From Hyaloperonospora brassicae (Eukaryota > Oomycota > Peronosporomycetes > Peronosporales > Peronosporaceae): a DNA stretch of 64,000 bases. Below, piece by piece: positions 21,569 to 34,685 of this stretch. The number at the start of each line of letters is the position of its first letter. Within the stretch, counting starts at the first letter, position 1. The DNA is taken from assembly GCA_947650285.1 (NCBI GenBank), contig CANTFL010000377.1, positions 1 to 64,000 of the forward strand, written 5' to 3'. Both the position numbers and the translations under genes were made by a program. The notes under the pieces are model-generated. The model was given only the letters and a program-made list of their open reading frames with translations. It had not been told where the DNA came from and searched no databases.

Positions 21569-24299
21569 TATGCACTAAAGTACAGCTGAGCATTATCAAA
21601 TACCTCGAGATATCACTTAATAAAATTAGTTGCAATTTGAAATGTAATGATATATGTATGGCTAGTAATGGACTATACTTGATCCACGGTTTTATAGACC
21701 TTATACCACCACAGTTTATTAATTATATGAAGTACGTCACATGCAAGATCTGGTCTTATTTATGCTTCGGATGAAAGAAAAAGCCACTTTACTTTTCTTC
21801 TCGCAAAATTCGTCATCAAAAGGACAATATCCTTTGAACAAACCTGCACGCAATTTTTAACACTTTGCCGTAGCCGATAAAGTTAATGTACGTGGCTTAT
21901 ATATATCCCAACTCTTATGTTTCCTAGTCGCCTTATCCTCACCTAGGTCCACTTGAAAGTCAATTTTTATATTTACATGTGCCCAACATTACACATTTTG
22001 GCAATTTCGTCATCATTATATATCGTTCATTCTCTATGATTTTTCAGCGAGTGCTTTTTAATGATTTGATGCGATATGTGTACGACGACGAGAGAGACAG
22101 AGGAAAAAAACCAAGGCCCCGATAAAATGTCTAAATGTAAGGCCTTGTAAGTGACAAAAATTCAAGGTCCCGAATTCCGAGAGTGGACGCATTACTGTAA
22201 TTATTTCAGGCATGGTCAGCGCAGCTTTTATAGACTATCTGAGTGGATAGCAATGAACATCATCCTATGCTATATTTTAGAGGAAATATAAAACACTAAT
22301 GGTCGCTTACGCCCGAAAAATGACGCAAAAAATTATCGGTTTGATCAAGCGGAGCTACGAACAAATGTCACGTATGCTCGAACATACCGCTTTCTCTGCT
22401 CTATCTTTTCGATTTATGAAATAAATGATTGGCCAAATTTGTTTGCGTCAATTATAAGTTTGAAGATGCATCGTTTAATTACACAGTCCTTTTTCGTGCA
22501 AGCCAATGGCTTTTGTAGCATGATAGTCCATAAAATTTTGTTTGCCATAATAATATAAAAGATCGGCTCGATCCGGTCGTATTCTCGGAAGTGTTGCCAT
22601 CCATTTTGAATTGGGTTGTACAAATAAATAAGAAATATAGTATGGGGTCGCAAATAATGGAACGGTGACTATTTGAGCTTGTTGTCTGGTGTTTTAAGTC
22701 TTTTTTAGTTTTGTAAGTACACTTAAATTATATATAATCCAATTTTAGCATATTCGTGCAATTAATGACCAGACTGCTTTCATATGTATCTCGTCAAGCT
22801 TTTTATAGGTTTCATAGCGTATAGGAGTACTGATCCGTGGGTAATTATAGCAAGTGATGTCATTGACGAGATGAAGATTACTTTTGGACTGATGTATCCC
22901 CTCGATAGTGATTCGCGATTCCTCATTAATTTGTCTAGCTGATAATCTTGCAATTTATTTTGATATTCAAGCCCAATCCATTGAGTTACGCCTGTCTATC
23001 TTCCTGCAACAATATGCGATAGGCCCTGTCTTTATACTACAATAACGGGAGCAGATCCGAAAAAACGACTTCATGTAGCCTTTATGATAAGACAAAAAAT
23101 GGAAATGTGATATTATATACATGATAAATTAAGTACAGCCTTCTATCGCCCTTTATCAGCCTTACTGGCGCTTTACACTGTAATCGACTCAAGCAATGGA
23201 GATAGTACGATAGTATAGGAGCCAGTAGCATATCCAGCCACATTTATGATCAGATAAATTTATCCAACTTTAGCTGCATTATATGCAGCAAGTATCTTTG
23301 TTGATACGTTTGCGTATTTATCATCTTTTTCACAATCGAGTCGATACAAAGCTGACACGCTGCATATCCCAAATATTTCAGTTCCAGAAAAAATTTCTAA
23401 AAAATACATCGCGTATTCTTGCCGCTCTTCGTATTGTGCAATAGTCTAGACCGCCGTTTACTATAAACCATATCGCGCAACATTGACTGATTTTTTACAA
23501 ATGCTTACCAGCCATTCTTCTCTGGTAAAGCCATATGGCATCTGCACTGCATATATTACTCATGGCGCCAGTTTAGACTTTTGTAACAAGTCATGGTTGA
23601 GTTTCGTTTGCTATGATATTTATAGGTTCATTCTAATTAAATATGTAACTTTGGTAGAGTGGGATTTCTGAAACTGCGTGATGAGTCACCAATACACTCA
23701 CTGTGCCGGACTGCCGACTTACAGAGGTGGGCGGGTACCCCAATGCCGCGTACGGACCTTGACTCATGTTGTGTGACCGTCGGCTAGCGGGTTGCACTCT
23801 TACGTTGACTAGGACGTAGGCGGAGATGTTTCAGCCTTGGTCGAGGTAGACCTTGATCCCCGAGTAAAAATGCTTTACTTGATCGGCCAATAGGTGACCA
23901 CTTGATCGACTCGGTCGAATGTAGGCCTATGAACAAATTTTGTAGGGATCGTATCGATATTAGACCTTTGTGTGATCGAAGGGGTGTTGATTCTTTGGCC
24001 TTTACCATGCTTTTCAGCGGCTAGGTTGGCAGGCAGATGCCGATATCAGATCTTAAATGGGGTTGAAGATACTCGACGAAGGCACATGCTAAATGCTTCT
24101 TGATGTTTTTCTTGCACTTAGTCTTACCACGCAACTGCTTTCAATGGGGAGGGAAGTGTATTTTCCCCCGAAATAGGCGAGCATACTCAACAAGTTATAA
24201 CTTTCGCCCGACAATGACTTTCCACGTAATTCGCAAATTGAGTAGTGATACATACAGTCCGATCCTAACACTTCTATACTCTAATCTTGTTAGTTGCAC
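21569..24299. other. AT-rich stretch without a recognisable gene
   Basis: Stop codons are dense in all frames. The longest ORFs (about 80 codons, for example 22414-22653, -) show no motif. From about 23.7 kb the base composition shifts and the 3' end region of the minus-strand Gypsy relic probably begins, but I cannot point to an LTR there. Confidence 0.5.
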
Positions 24300-24309
24300 T
24301 GACTCTCCA

Positions 24310-24700
24310 TGTGACTGGTCAGGAGGAATCGGACCTTGGCGGACCGATTCAACCTGCAGGGGATCCCGAACCACCGGTAAGGGCCCAGGTCTACCTGTGA
24401 GAGCCCGGGTCTACCGATGGAAGACACCGATCTACCGATGAGGGACCGAATCTACCAGGGAGAGATCCAGGTCCACCCGAGATGAGATCGATTATACCAG
24501 TGCGGGAACCCAGTCTACCAATTTAAAAGCTAAGTATACAAATGAGAGACGCAGGTCTACCGATTAGAGCCTGGGTGTACACGTAAGGGACCCAGGTCCA
24601 CCGAGGAGGGACCAGGTCTACCAATGGGAGACCCGGGTCTGCCGATAAGGGACCGGGTAGTCCAGCGAGGTAGTCAGGTATACCAGTGGGGAACCGGGTT
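24310..24700. repeat. Degenerate ~26-bp tandem repeat in the 3' part of the minus Gypsy relic
   Basis: Some 13 units of the type GGGACCCAGGTCTACCGATGA follow each other with many changes. Read on the minus strand the core is GGTAGACCTGGGTC. A comparable array on the plus strand at 39236-39355 (GGTGGACCTCGGATC) lies at the matching place of the other relic. Confidence 0.75.
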
Positions 24701-25017
24701 ACAAATCAGGAACAGACTCTTGGATAAAGACACAGCGGTCGCCTTCTGTCAGTACCGCTGTATCGGTACTTTGGAAACGGTATTTCCCATAATTGGTCCT
24801 GCGTCTCGCGTCCTATAAGGCTTGACTACTTTCGAGGCCTCTTCTCCTTCGGACACCCCCTAAACTGGGAATGACGTCTTGTTCCTTTACCGTGCCGACT
24901 GATAAGACTTTTTTTAATCAATTTACTATTCTCGCCACTTGTTCTTGTTCAACCTTTCAGCAATTTGAACACGAGCATGCATTTTCTACATGAATCCCGT
25001 AAGTCCTTCTAGAGTAT

Positions 25018-25434
25018 TTATTTGGTGCGAGATTTATTTAATTCGTGTCCGCGAAGCAAATTAGTGGGCTCGGTCGCACCCACGTCTCTGTTCAGTCCAT
25101 CTCGACCTGACGATGGGTCGGCCGCTGCCGCTTGCACAACTTCGTTACTTCTGACTGCCCGGGGCGAATAGATATCTCCGTGTTTAGCTGCTCTATCTCG
25201 TCTGGACCGTGGGCAGGTCGCTTTCGGAACGTCATGTGGTTCACTGGGCGCGACCACAGTGACCCGGTCGGTGAGCCCCATGATCGCCACCACGGCGGTC
25301 TCGTCGGTGAGCTCCACGTCAGCGACTACAGCGACCCCGTCGGTGATCTCCACGGCTAAGACCTCAACGCCTCCGTTGATAATCTCTACACCGAATTCTT
25401 CTACTACCGCGGTCTCTCGTAGGTGAGCAACCAC
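25018..25434 (-). pseudogene. Valine-rich repetitive ORF in the 3' part of the minus Gypsy relic
   Basis: This 138-codon ORF holds about four units of ~14-15 residues of the type VEITDGVAVVADVEL, encoded by a ~45-bp tandem repeat at about 25230-25410. A polar, basic tail follows. It lies downstream of the integrase remnant and upstream of the 26-bp array. No domain is known to me. It may be a leftover of an extra 3' gene or of a repeated linker. Confidence 0.35.
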
Positions 25435-27812
25435 TCCAGCCGCTGCGACAGACCCTCTTGCTGCCTCCTGAAGTAGTCCTGTCGATAGTCACTCAGCTTC
25501 TCTGGACAAACAATCGACCTTGGCCGAGGGGAATCGTCGCTTCCGATCTTTATAAGACCAACTAGCGACCATTCTAACTCGCGCGATCATATAAATCGTC
25601 CAGATTGGGCTCCTTAAGAACCATATACATGACCGCCTCCGCCTCATCCGTCTACTGAGTGAGCTTTTTTAGCGGGAGAGATCGTTGGTCCAACACTTGC
25701 GCTGGCAGATCGCATACCGTGAGTCACAGTACGCTCCCCTCTTAGCACGGCTGAAGGATTAGGACTTCTCGTTTGGCCCCCATACGTGCTTTTATGTAGG
25801 CGAAGTATTCGGCTGATGTTCGCTCGAACTCGGCGTACGCCCGCGGAAAACGTCCTCTGCGAGAGTCGTTCCGTGCGCTGGCACAGTCTTGCAAGTATCC
25901 GGAATTCACTAGGGCTGAACGTTTAGCCTCCTCCACGCTCTGATTCGTCCATTCGGTAGTGTTTTGTCTCCAATTTTTGCTGGGCCGAGAAGCGACCTCT
26001 CCAGCTGCGAAAGCGAGGTAGTGAGGGCGACTCTGGCAATGTCGCGGGCCTTACGTGGCGACCCATTAAGTACCATAATCTTCTAAATGCTGCGTCCTCT
26101 TCCAAATTATCCCTCGTTCCACCTCCAAGTAACTTGATCTGCCATCGAGCGTATGAAGCTTTACAAGATTTACGATGTCTAGTCGTACGTCGGCCGTTAA
26201 GAGTCCCGCAATCAATACATACCCCACATTCCTCACACTATCCACCACGGCCACACGTCGATCTACCACGTCCAAAGATCTAGCTATTGTCGCACCACGT
26301 TCGGCCTCTGGTATAGGTCTTGCCATTCGTTGAACCCGGCGCTACAGGGAGCGTTGTTCGGATTTTATGATTCCGACAGTGAAGCGGCCTCGGGCACAAA
26401 GAGTACTCCGACGCCACTCGGCGACGCGACCCGGACTCACAAAATGTCTTTACTCTCACATCGTCATTCGCCAAATCCGTTCTATGTCCGAAAATATTCA
26501 GCCCGGTCTTAGTGGCTACGTGTTCGACGGAACTCGTACAATTGTGATCCATTGTAACGCTGCTTCCAAATTACTTTGACTATCGTCTGGAGTTACCCGA
26601 GGGCTGGATGGTCCCCCGGATGGCGACTTCGACCGACCCCCCGATTGGAAGTCTTTGCTATCCAATCCAGCAACGATTTGGGACCTGTTGGTACCCGATT
26701 CTTGGGTACCCGACAAAGTCTTGCTTCCCCCGTATATTTCCAACCGGTGGGATGGTTTGCCGACTTGGTCGCTGCCAACCAGCAGTTTGATTAGCTTATA
26801 GCTAGGAACTATGAGAGGCGACCAACTGTCTGTTGAATTCCAAGAAGCAAGCAAGCACCAAATCCTCCTCTCCCCATACTAAAACGCCCTCAAAAAGTGT
26901 CGAATTGGGCGGTACAAGCCTGGCGGACAGAGGCCGGTCTGATTTCTCTGGAGATAATAAGAGTTATTTCAATTTCGACATCTTCCTCGACATATTCTTT
27001 CGCCACCTCTCGCTTCAACGCTTCGTGGTGTACATGTGTCCTGAGAGTGAGGATGGGTCACACCCGGTTGAACTGCTTGAAGCTCTCCAGATTTTAGCTT
27101 TACCGTGGCTCACGCAGTATCGACTGTGCTTAGAGCCTCATCCAGGCTCCTTATTCCCTAGCATTAAGAAAACTTCCTTCCGTCTTCTCAGGTTGAATTA
27201 CTTAAATAGATTGATGTCTTCCGTTGATCTCTTTGTCTCTATATGTCTGAACAATCTATCATCTTTCTCGATCATTCTTCTTACACATCCAGATAGGTTC
27301 GGTTTAATTTGGCTTTAACCGTCTTGATTACTCTCAAAAACCTAGGTTGATCTGTGATAGACTCTGGTCTACCAACGAGAGATCCGGGGCTATGACCGAG
27401 AGCCCAACCGTGAAGAACTCGTGTAAACCATTCTGGGCTTCGAAGCTCAACCCTAAATACCGTGGCTATGCATTTCTAGCAAACAGTTAGCTCTTGTATG
27501 CTTCCGTTCCAATTCTTTCAGTAAGGATTTACAATTTAAGTCCAGTTCGTTCGCCCATGACGAACCTTTGTATCCCAATCAGCTATCAAGAAGATCTCGC
27601 TGCTGTAGTCCGTATCTCTTCTCGTTCCTTATGAGACTCTCTTAAACCTCTTCAACTTCGTACACGCCTTCCTCCGGTTCTCGCCCGCACTGTATTCTGA
27701 CAAAAATAATTCGTCGGCGTCAAAGCGGTCCGCTTGTTCCACTGTCAGCATATAGTTTGGGCGATTATAAACTTATTGACCCTCTCGAGATTGAGGTATG
27801 TACGATCTGGAA

Positions 27813-28070
27813 CTACCATGAGTGTTCAGTCGTATTGCGTGGTCTACTTCCAGTTTTAGAACTCGAAACGGTCCATGCCCAAGCTATGCCAATTTTTTCC
27901 GCATATCCTTCTTTCACTCGATCCAGATAGAGCCACACTTGAATCCCGGGTTGGATCTTGTTATCGACCACTCCTTCGTTGTGCTCTTGCACTCGATCCC
28001 GAATAGCTTCTCGCAGGTTTTCTTTCACTTTTTTCTTTCCTCGCTGGTACTGACTCTGTATGATGTACAT
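27813..28070 (-). pseudogene. Gypsy integrase C-terminal part (GPY/F-like), decayed
   Basis: The minus-strand ORF reads IQPGIQVWLYLDRVKEGYAE, a close match to the segment after the integrase core in oomycete Gypsy polyproteins (VWLY.DRV.EGYA.KLAH.W). Upstream in the same frame lies a charged helix ending QEHNEGVV. It is followed by short frames without clear homology. Confidence 0.75.
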
Positions 28071-28311
28071 TTATCTCCGAAGCCCCGGCTCCCGAAGTAT
28101 CACATTCGATACGGGTAATTTTGCATCCAGGGTGGACTTGGCATCCCATAGTAGACCAAGTAAAACGCAGTCTTCTTATTTACTTGATTAAGGGCTGTAT
28201 AAAATCGCAAACGGCAGTCGTTCTACGTACTCGTGCCAGTATCGTTCGTCTACGTCGGCGACATACAACGTTGTCGTCCTGGTCAGAGTTTGCACTATCC
28301 TTTCGTCCGTG

Positions 28312-28512
28312 CTAGTTTGCTTGAATTTGGTAGGATACAGTCACTTTTTGACGTTGTGTTACCATACGGTTTAACGGACGAAAGAAATCCGACATGAATC
28401 CCGGTTCGCTATTATGACGAACCGCCTCACTAGCACCGAAACGACGGAACACAAAGTTCCTCATGAACTCTGACCACCGTCTGAGCTGCCCGCGACGCGA
28501 TATCTTTGACAA
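28312..28512 (-). pseudogene. Gypsy integrase catalytic core fragment, decayed
   Basis: The reading FMRNFVFRRFGASEAVRHN, then PGFMSDFF and YQIQAN, corresponds to the second part of the DDE integrase core (region around the second Asp through to the YRPQANG.ER motif). The HHCC zinc part cannot be traced in the expected place at 28.7-29 kb. Confidence 0.7.
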
Positions 28513-29459
28513 TATATATCCAGTAAATAAGTCGATACAAATAAGCGCTTACTTGTTCCCCATGTGTGCCTTTGAGAGATACGGAAATGTGCTCATCTCT
28601 ATAAGCCGAAAGGAATAGGTAGTCTCAACATTCTCAGGACTCTTCATCTGCGACGTAGTTCCAACTATTACGATCTTGCAATCGAAACAGGATTTAAAAC
28701 ACCTCTTCACACTTCGTAATAGACCCCTCCAATATCAGTGCCGTCGAATTCGTTGGTAGGTACGCCCGGCCACTTGTTGGTCCCCCCTACAGACTCTTAC
28801 GATATGGTGGAGGAAGTCGGTGTGTATACCTACGATTTTACCAACCTGACCAACATGTCCCTTTCTTCTCCTTCGGGTCGGGGGTCGGGGCATTATACCA
28901 ATTAACCTATGTCGCTTATCTCAAAATCGCCTGACACCTTCTGCACACACTGATCAAGTCCGCATACAGGTTACTTTAATCTCCAATCATTTCTTTTCAT
29001 ATATCGTTTCCAGCTTTGTTTTTCCTGCGCTTTTAAAAAGCGATCCACAATGGGTCTTTGACCCTCTACTTCTTGCATGGTCACCTCATAGAAATCCATG
29101 TGACACCTGGATCCAGCCACTTCGAACAATTTCGCCGAAGGACCCAGGTCTTAATGGACCATCAACCTAAGCAATCGATTGATTGCTGCTAACCCTGGTC
29201 GCTCATTGTCCGACGTCGACATTAACCTATCTATTGGTGCAAAGCCGTGCTGTCCAAATGGTCTGCTCTAATTTGGTCCCGTTTCACATGCAAAATGTTG
29301 TGGGAGGGCCACGATCGGTGTTTGGCCAGAGCACATCCTCGTAGCGGTTATAAATCTGACGTCTTACAATATTTTTACCACGCATCTGCCGCACCACTGT
29401 ATAAAGTCTCCATGAATAAGTAGTATTTCCTTTACAAGGGTTTGAACAAGTTACAACAT

Positions 29460-29745
29460 AGTAGCATGCCTTCGTAATACGCCTCGTTCAATGTGGATGT
29501 GCTGAGGTACTCGGAGGCGGATTCGACTATGATCCAAGCTGGTAGGATCCACACAATAGCTCTACAGGCCTTACCACCCTTATTACGCGGAATAATCCGG
29601 CAAACCTCAGTACGTATAATGCTTCGATCAACTACATGGTGGGGGGGGAGGTCGAATAATTATCATTTCTGCTTCTTTCGTGCTATCGACGATAAAGTAG
29701 AGTCCACATTCTCTCAAGGGGTAATGCTGGTCGTTGAAGCCCCCA
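29460..29745 (-). pseudogene. Second RNase H-like domain of the minus Gypsy relic
   Basis: Read in the minus frame, the text includes KGGKACRAIVWILPAW and, about ten residues on, ESASEYLSTSTLNEAYYEGM. These correspond to the strands and the .NEAEY.GLL helix of an additional type-I RNase H that lies between the classical RNase H and the integrase. The plus relic has the same domain at 34686-34916. Confidence 0.6.
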
Positions 29746-29818
29746 CCACCTGATCTTCGCCATCTTTACACTTTATGAACCCCAAGGTCCAATAAGATAA
29801 GAGATCGGTCCAACCACC

Positions 29819-30020
29819 TTAACACCTCTGCAGACCGTCCGACTTGACTAACCGCACCAGCGTCGAATGTCTGGTCAGCACTTTGAGAAGCCCGGTAATT
29901 AACGTGATGTAACAAGCTTTCAAGATTTTAAACAAAGCTAAAACCCTTTTCTCCACAGGGCTGTGATTAAATATATTAGCCTTAAGATTAAAGCTTGTTA
30001 ACATCGCTGTCATGTATAGA
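29819..30020 (-). pseudogene. Gypsy RNase H end / connection region, decayed
   Basis: The text EKRVLALFKILKACYITLI and LTRHSTLVRLVKSDGLQ matches the conserved KEVLALLRILD.CY and LTRHSTL.WL.QS.GL segments of oomycete Gypsy RNase H. Confidence 0.75.
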
Positions 30021-30251
30021 CCTTCATCATATTAAACTAGCGATACCAAGGGGCCCCGTTTGCTCTCAAAGACAATAACACAGCTTCTTTGGCCGGATCA
30101 ACATGGCGTAGAATCGGTGCTGTATGATTCTTATTCTTGAGTATAGCGAAGGCTACTTGGACGCAGGCCCACTTCTCTGCTTCTTATTCCTTGACGGGTG
30201 TTTGATCCTCGTTATTTAATTAGTATCAATAAGCGCGGAATTGTAACGCGT

Positions 30252-31061
30252 TCAATTGGTAGAGGATACGGCAAATATATCCTCTGTCTCGATAAACCGG
30301 CTGCAGTAATCCAAACTTCTCAATACGATTGCAAAGCCATTAATGTCATCGGCAAGACGAGCTCGACCAAAGATTGGAGGCCCCTCGCGTAGATCTTTAG
30401 CCCTTATCTGGGCACTCGATGTCCGAGGAAGTTGACCTATCGGCAGCTCCACGAGCTTTGACTGCGCCAATCGATAAATTCCAGTATTCTCCACTTCCAA
30501 CAGCCGTTCCGCCTTTTGTGCATTACGCATTTCTTAATTCTGCGGAATCAGAATTCCACCTATATACGACCTCCGACCCAGTTTCAAGGTAACCGATTCC
30601 GCATCTAATTCTCCCCCTTAAGTAAATCTTTTGACCAGTCTTCCTTAGCCCGTGGGTTATTTCGTAAAAAAACAAATAGCTCGTTTTACAAGAGTTGCAT
30701 ATATATTTGTGACGCATTCTATAGCCCAGATGGCATATGCAACCATTCAAATAATCCTAGCGGGGTGACAAAGGCCGAAATTTGTCTCGCTTAATCGGTC
30801 ATACCGACGATCGAAATTCCACTTGCCATATTCAGAGAGCAGTATTACAACGCTACCCTTAGGTCTTCAAATCATTTGTTAATCAGCGTTATTGGGTAGA
30901 CCGTAAGAAAATTCCATTCTTATTTTACCAGCCGATAGTCGATGCACAACCTGATATCCACCCCTTTTTTTCTTCACGATAATGACAATTGGACTAGACC
31001 AGGAGGAGTTAGAGGGCTGGTTAATCCTCGCGGAAAAAAACCCGCCTAATTTGGTCGGCAA
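30252..31061 (-). pseudogene. Gypsy reverse transcriptase, decayed
   Basis: 31061-30879 reads INQPSNSSWSSPIVIIVKKK, the conserved start of the RT palm (PS.SPWSSPIV.V.KK). 30530-30252 reads RSLDYCSRFIETED, the end of the RT/connection region (LLNYYSRFI.DFA). The catalytic YxDD segment between them is not in a readable frame. Confidence 0.75.
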
Positions 31062-31440
31062 AATTTTCTTATGATTAAGGCTACTTTGCGTATTCGTTGC
31101 GCAATCGTTTTTGAATAACCCACATCAATGCATGGCCTATCGGGAATACATAGTTAGGGCGTTCTATTTCCCCATATATACCTTTCTTTTATTCCATATA
31201 ATCTGTCTTCGTCTTGGTCCACCTCCTCAGTGGTGTTACCCTCCGTATCAGAAATCTGTGTGTATTTCAACCCAATAACTTTTGGGGATGGGTCTACTTT
31301 TGATATCACGGCCCATCTTGCTTTGTTTGTTTCTTCGGCCTCGGGCTCTCCACTTTCAAAAGAACATACTTGTTCCTTCACTGGAAATTACCTAAATGAT
31401 TTAACCTCCACTACATTAGCTGTGCCTCTTGCAGGGTGAT

Positions 31441-33179
31441 GACTTTGTTATATTTTTTCTTAAGTTTCTCTTCCAATAGGGAGCTTTTTAGTTGTATGAC
31501 CTTTCTTCTCTCTGATAACGGTCGGTAAGACACATTATTGATCGGGATCGAGGTCTTTATGTGCTGCAAATTTCGGACGGGTTCTCATACGTTTGGTGTA
31601 TTCCTAATATAGCTTTGACAGGACGAAATCACCATACAGATTGAATTAATCGGCGATCATCGTATCGATGAACATATTAATATTCCAGCCGATGAGTCGA
31701 CCTAGGTTTGGATCGTGTCAACCCTTCGTGGTTCTAACTTTGGGTGAGACGAGATGAGGCATGGGTACCATCGGTGACGTCCGGACCGGGCAAGATCATA
31801 ATGCTGCAGCTTACAAATGTAGGTGCACACGATCTGGTGGAAAGTTATGTCACCCAGAAAGCCTTATCAATGAAAGATAATTGATAGCCACAATCGCCGG
31901 GAAAAGTCTCCTATGGATTGCGGCAGTATAAGGGATTATAAACGTGGTATCAACGCTGCGATCAATTGAGCATCTGAAAACATCGAGGCTGATTCGGGAC
32001 TAATGATGAATCTCCTTAAGTATGCAAACGACGCGCATTATAATACGTTCAGAGTAGGGAACAAAAAATAAAAGCCCCTGCACAGATTCCATCGTGATCC
32101 CAACATGATTTTGTAAAATTCGTACGGATGCTGTGGATGAGATCTAACGGTAAGGACGAAATTTTTGAAGACGTTACTAGAAGAAAAGTACGGTGGCAGA
32201 GATCGAAGATCAATAGAAGAGTCGAATGCAGTTGCTGTTAGCAAGTGGTATTGCGGCGACGTGTGTAAGTTGTATATTTTATATTAGGTGTTGTTGTAGG
32301 TCAATATTGTGTCGGTGATTTGTCGCTCCAACAAGAATCCTGAATTGGCACAGGTGTCTGTTAAGTCAAATACTAAGCTGATTACTACGGGTTTGAGTCT
32401 CCGCGAACGCAAGTTAGTGACCGAGTCTACTAACTAATATTTTGGACAAGACGTTGCGGAGGTTTTACTGCAGATATCTTACAAATATTGATTACTCAAG
32501 GGTAGGACTCAAAAGCCAAGTAGGAAGAGGACAGGCAGAATAAGTGGCTGAGATATATCGGCTTCTGAAAGCCATTTGTTGAAAATCACGAAAACCAATT
32601 AATTACAACTCAATTTTCAATCAGCAATTCCGGTGAAATGTTGTCTTCGTCTTTGTAACACGTGCAGCAACCTTTGCTCTTAAACGTTGATACTAGTGAT
32701 ATGGCCCCAAGACTACTGAATGAATTGTGGAGCGCGTGACGACTAATCCGTAAGAAGAATAGTCTTAATATCTTTTAAATGAGATTGAGATAGGAAGTCG
32801 TAAATTGATTGACCAGTCCGATCGACCAGTGAAAGGAAAGGGTCTGGTTAAGATCGGCGAGGATGCATAAGAAGCAAATTCTTCTGCCTTATCATTGTAT
32901 CATCATGTAGAAGTTCAATTTTTTGCGGAGATGGTCAAACAGCATATGGCTATACTATTAAAGGTAAAAACATCGTCGCCATAGATAACAATATACGATG
33001 TCCAAGTGGGAGATACTGATGTTCCATTAGCCGAGAACCAATAGAAGTTACGACAGTATATATGGAAAATAGGTCACCTGCTGGTTGGAAAATGTAACGC
33101 TTTACTTTGTGCAGCACGCGTATTGTATTTGATATAGATGTCGGGGGGATACGATTGCACGGCGCGCACGGCCAGTCGC
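31441..33179. other. Centre between two opposed Gypsy relics; gag not recognised
   Basis: Both relics should have gag, protease and 5' LTR here, yet only ~1.7-2.3 kb separates their RT starts, too little for two complete 5' ends. I see no zinc knuckle, protease motif or LTR. The arrangement may come from joining two 5'-truncated copies. Confidence 0.5.
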
Positions 33180-33254
33180 CACCAAATTTCGGCAAAAGTT
33201 GGCTGACCTTATCGAAGAGTGTTGTCGGCCAAGATTTTTAGACATATGAAATCG

Positions 33255-34000
33255 CCTTGAACTTCGCCAATAGTCGTTAACATCAAGAAATACGGAGAAA
33301 ATACCAGGCTATGTATTGATTATAGGCGGGTGATTCATCTAACAGAGCTGATGTTAAACCCATTTTCATTTTTCGAGAGAGGTATTGCAGGATATGTACA
33401 AAGCGCTGTGGTACTGCTCTTTAAATATGGATTGTAGGTTTTGGGTTTTAGAAATAACCGAACGGGCAAGGGATGGAATACGCGGTTTTTATACCACTTC
33501 AGATCTATTTTAGTGATTGAGGATGCCATTGGATCATAGAACGCTTCACAGATTTATAAGCGATTGTTAAAAATGCTTTGTTATTATACTTAAGATCGGT
33601 GACAAAAATGCTTCTACCGAAACGGGATAGCCTGCGTCAACCGACGTATTTGCGGAAGGAAAACCTGAGGCATACCGATAGCCGTCAGTACTGGGCATAA
33701 GATCGTTTATCGATGATATATTGATCCCATCTACTACGTGGAATTCGCTATACGAGAAGGTAAAACGATTATTGGTACTGCACGATCGATGGAAAGTATT
33801 GATCAGCTTGGCCAAATTTTCCTGGGGACGGTGTAAAGTAGATTGCTTCGGCCAAGAGGTGTCAGAAGCTGGGTTGGAAGCTTAACATAAAGATCTAGAG
33901 ATGCTGTCAAATATTTCTTTTCCACATAGTTGCGCTGAATGCGTTCCTTCTTGAGCATTTTGATTTACTCGGTTTTTCTAGATCAATGCGATCTACGCAT
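33255..34000 (+). pseudogene. Gypsy reverse transcriptase, decayed
   Basis: About 33262-33330 reads PIVVNIKKYGENTRLCIDYRR, the RT segment with the first catalytic region. About 33548 begins NASQIYKRLL (usual NAP.IYQRL). At 33705-33725 the palm motif survives as RLSMIY, one step from the usual YIDDIL type. About 33830-33890 reads VDCFGQEVSEAGLEA, matching the .YLGH.VS..GLEANP motif at the RT end. Several frame changes are needed. Confidence 0.8.
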
Positions 34001-34189
34001 CGACCTTATACGAGTCAAGAGAGGCCAAATGTAAATGATAATCCTAATTAATGCCAGTGTCGCAAAAAATTACAAAGAAGGATAAAGAAGATGGCGAATA
34101 AGCCATAAAAAAGAGACTTAACGCAATCCTAGCGAAATAAATCGGTGGAAAAAGCTCCAATTCCCTTCACTATATAAAAGGCCATTTTG

Positions 34190-34600
34190 CTACGACCCTG
34201 ATCCCTAAGTATTTTGACCTAGATCGGACCCCGGTGATAGTGGTTTATGCATGCAGGTGGGCGGCGTCATCATCCCTGTTGCAAGAATACGATGGTGTAT
34301 ACTGGCCGGTGACATTTGTAAGCCGAACACTCAATCCTGACAAGATTAATAACGGTATAGTAGAAAAGATATGCTATACATACTAGGAACTTGGGATCTG
34401 TGCTATTTGTACTGGTATCCCAAGAGATCAAAAGGCTTGCTCGATATTCGCCTCTTTTTTGGTTGGTCCTTTCGATCAGTATCATTGTGGGGGCTGAAGA
34501 GATGGGCCGAGTTGATAATGAAGTGAACAGGGGTATTTAAGAGGGGCGAGAAAGGGGAAGATAATGTACTTGGTTTTCTCGTGGCAATAAGAACCTTTCA
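34190..34600 (+). pseudogene. Gypsy RNase H, decayed
   Basis: The text FDLDRTPVIVVYACRWAASS, then LLQEYDGVYWPVTFVSRTLN and INNGIVEK, matches oomycete Gypsy RNase H. It corresponds to the first strand (usual VIVVYASKWAVSAALLQ) and the helix before the KEVLALLRILD motif. Later text (EKGEDNVLG) matches the CTRGEDEILG segment that follows. Confidence 0.8.
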
Positions 34601-34685
34601 TAACGAGGTGAACGATACGATTATCGCTATCAGTCCAAAGTGGTGGCTAAGGTAGAGTATAACGATTCCACCTCCTATTGCGGAT

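Larger units (their letters stand above)
24300..31440 (-). mobile_element. Decayed Ty3/Gypsy element, minus orientation
   Basis: Reading the minus strand from about 31.1 kb leftward gives reverse transcriptase, RNase H, a second RNase H-like domain and integrase in order. A ~3 kb 3' part then ends in a short tandem repeat. Many stops and frameshifts show great age. No LTR or gag is recognisable. A second relic of the same type reads the other way from about 33.2 to 39.4 kb, and matching domains lie symmetrically around about 32.1 kb. Its protein text resembles Gypsy polyproteins of Peronosporales as I know them. Confidence 0.75.
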
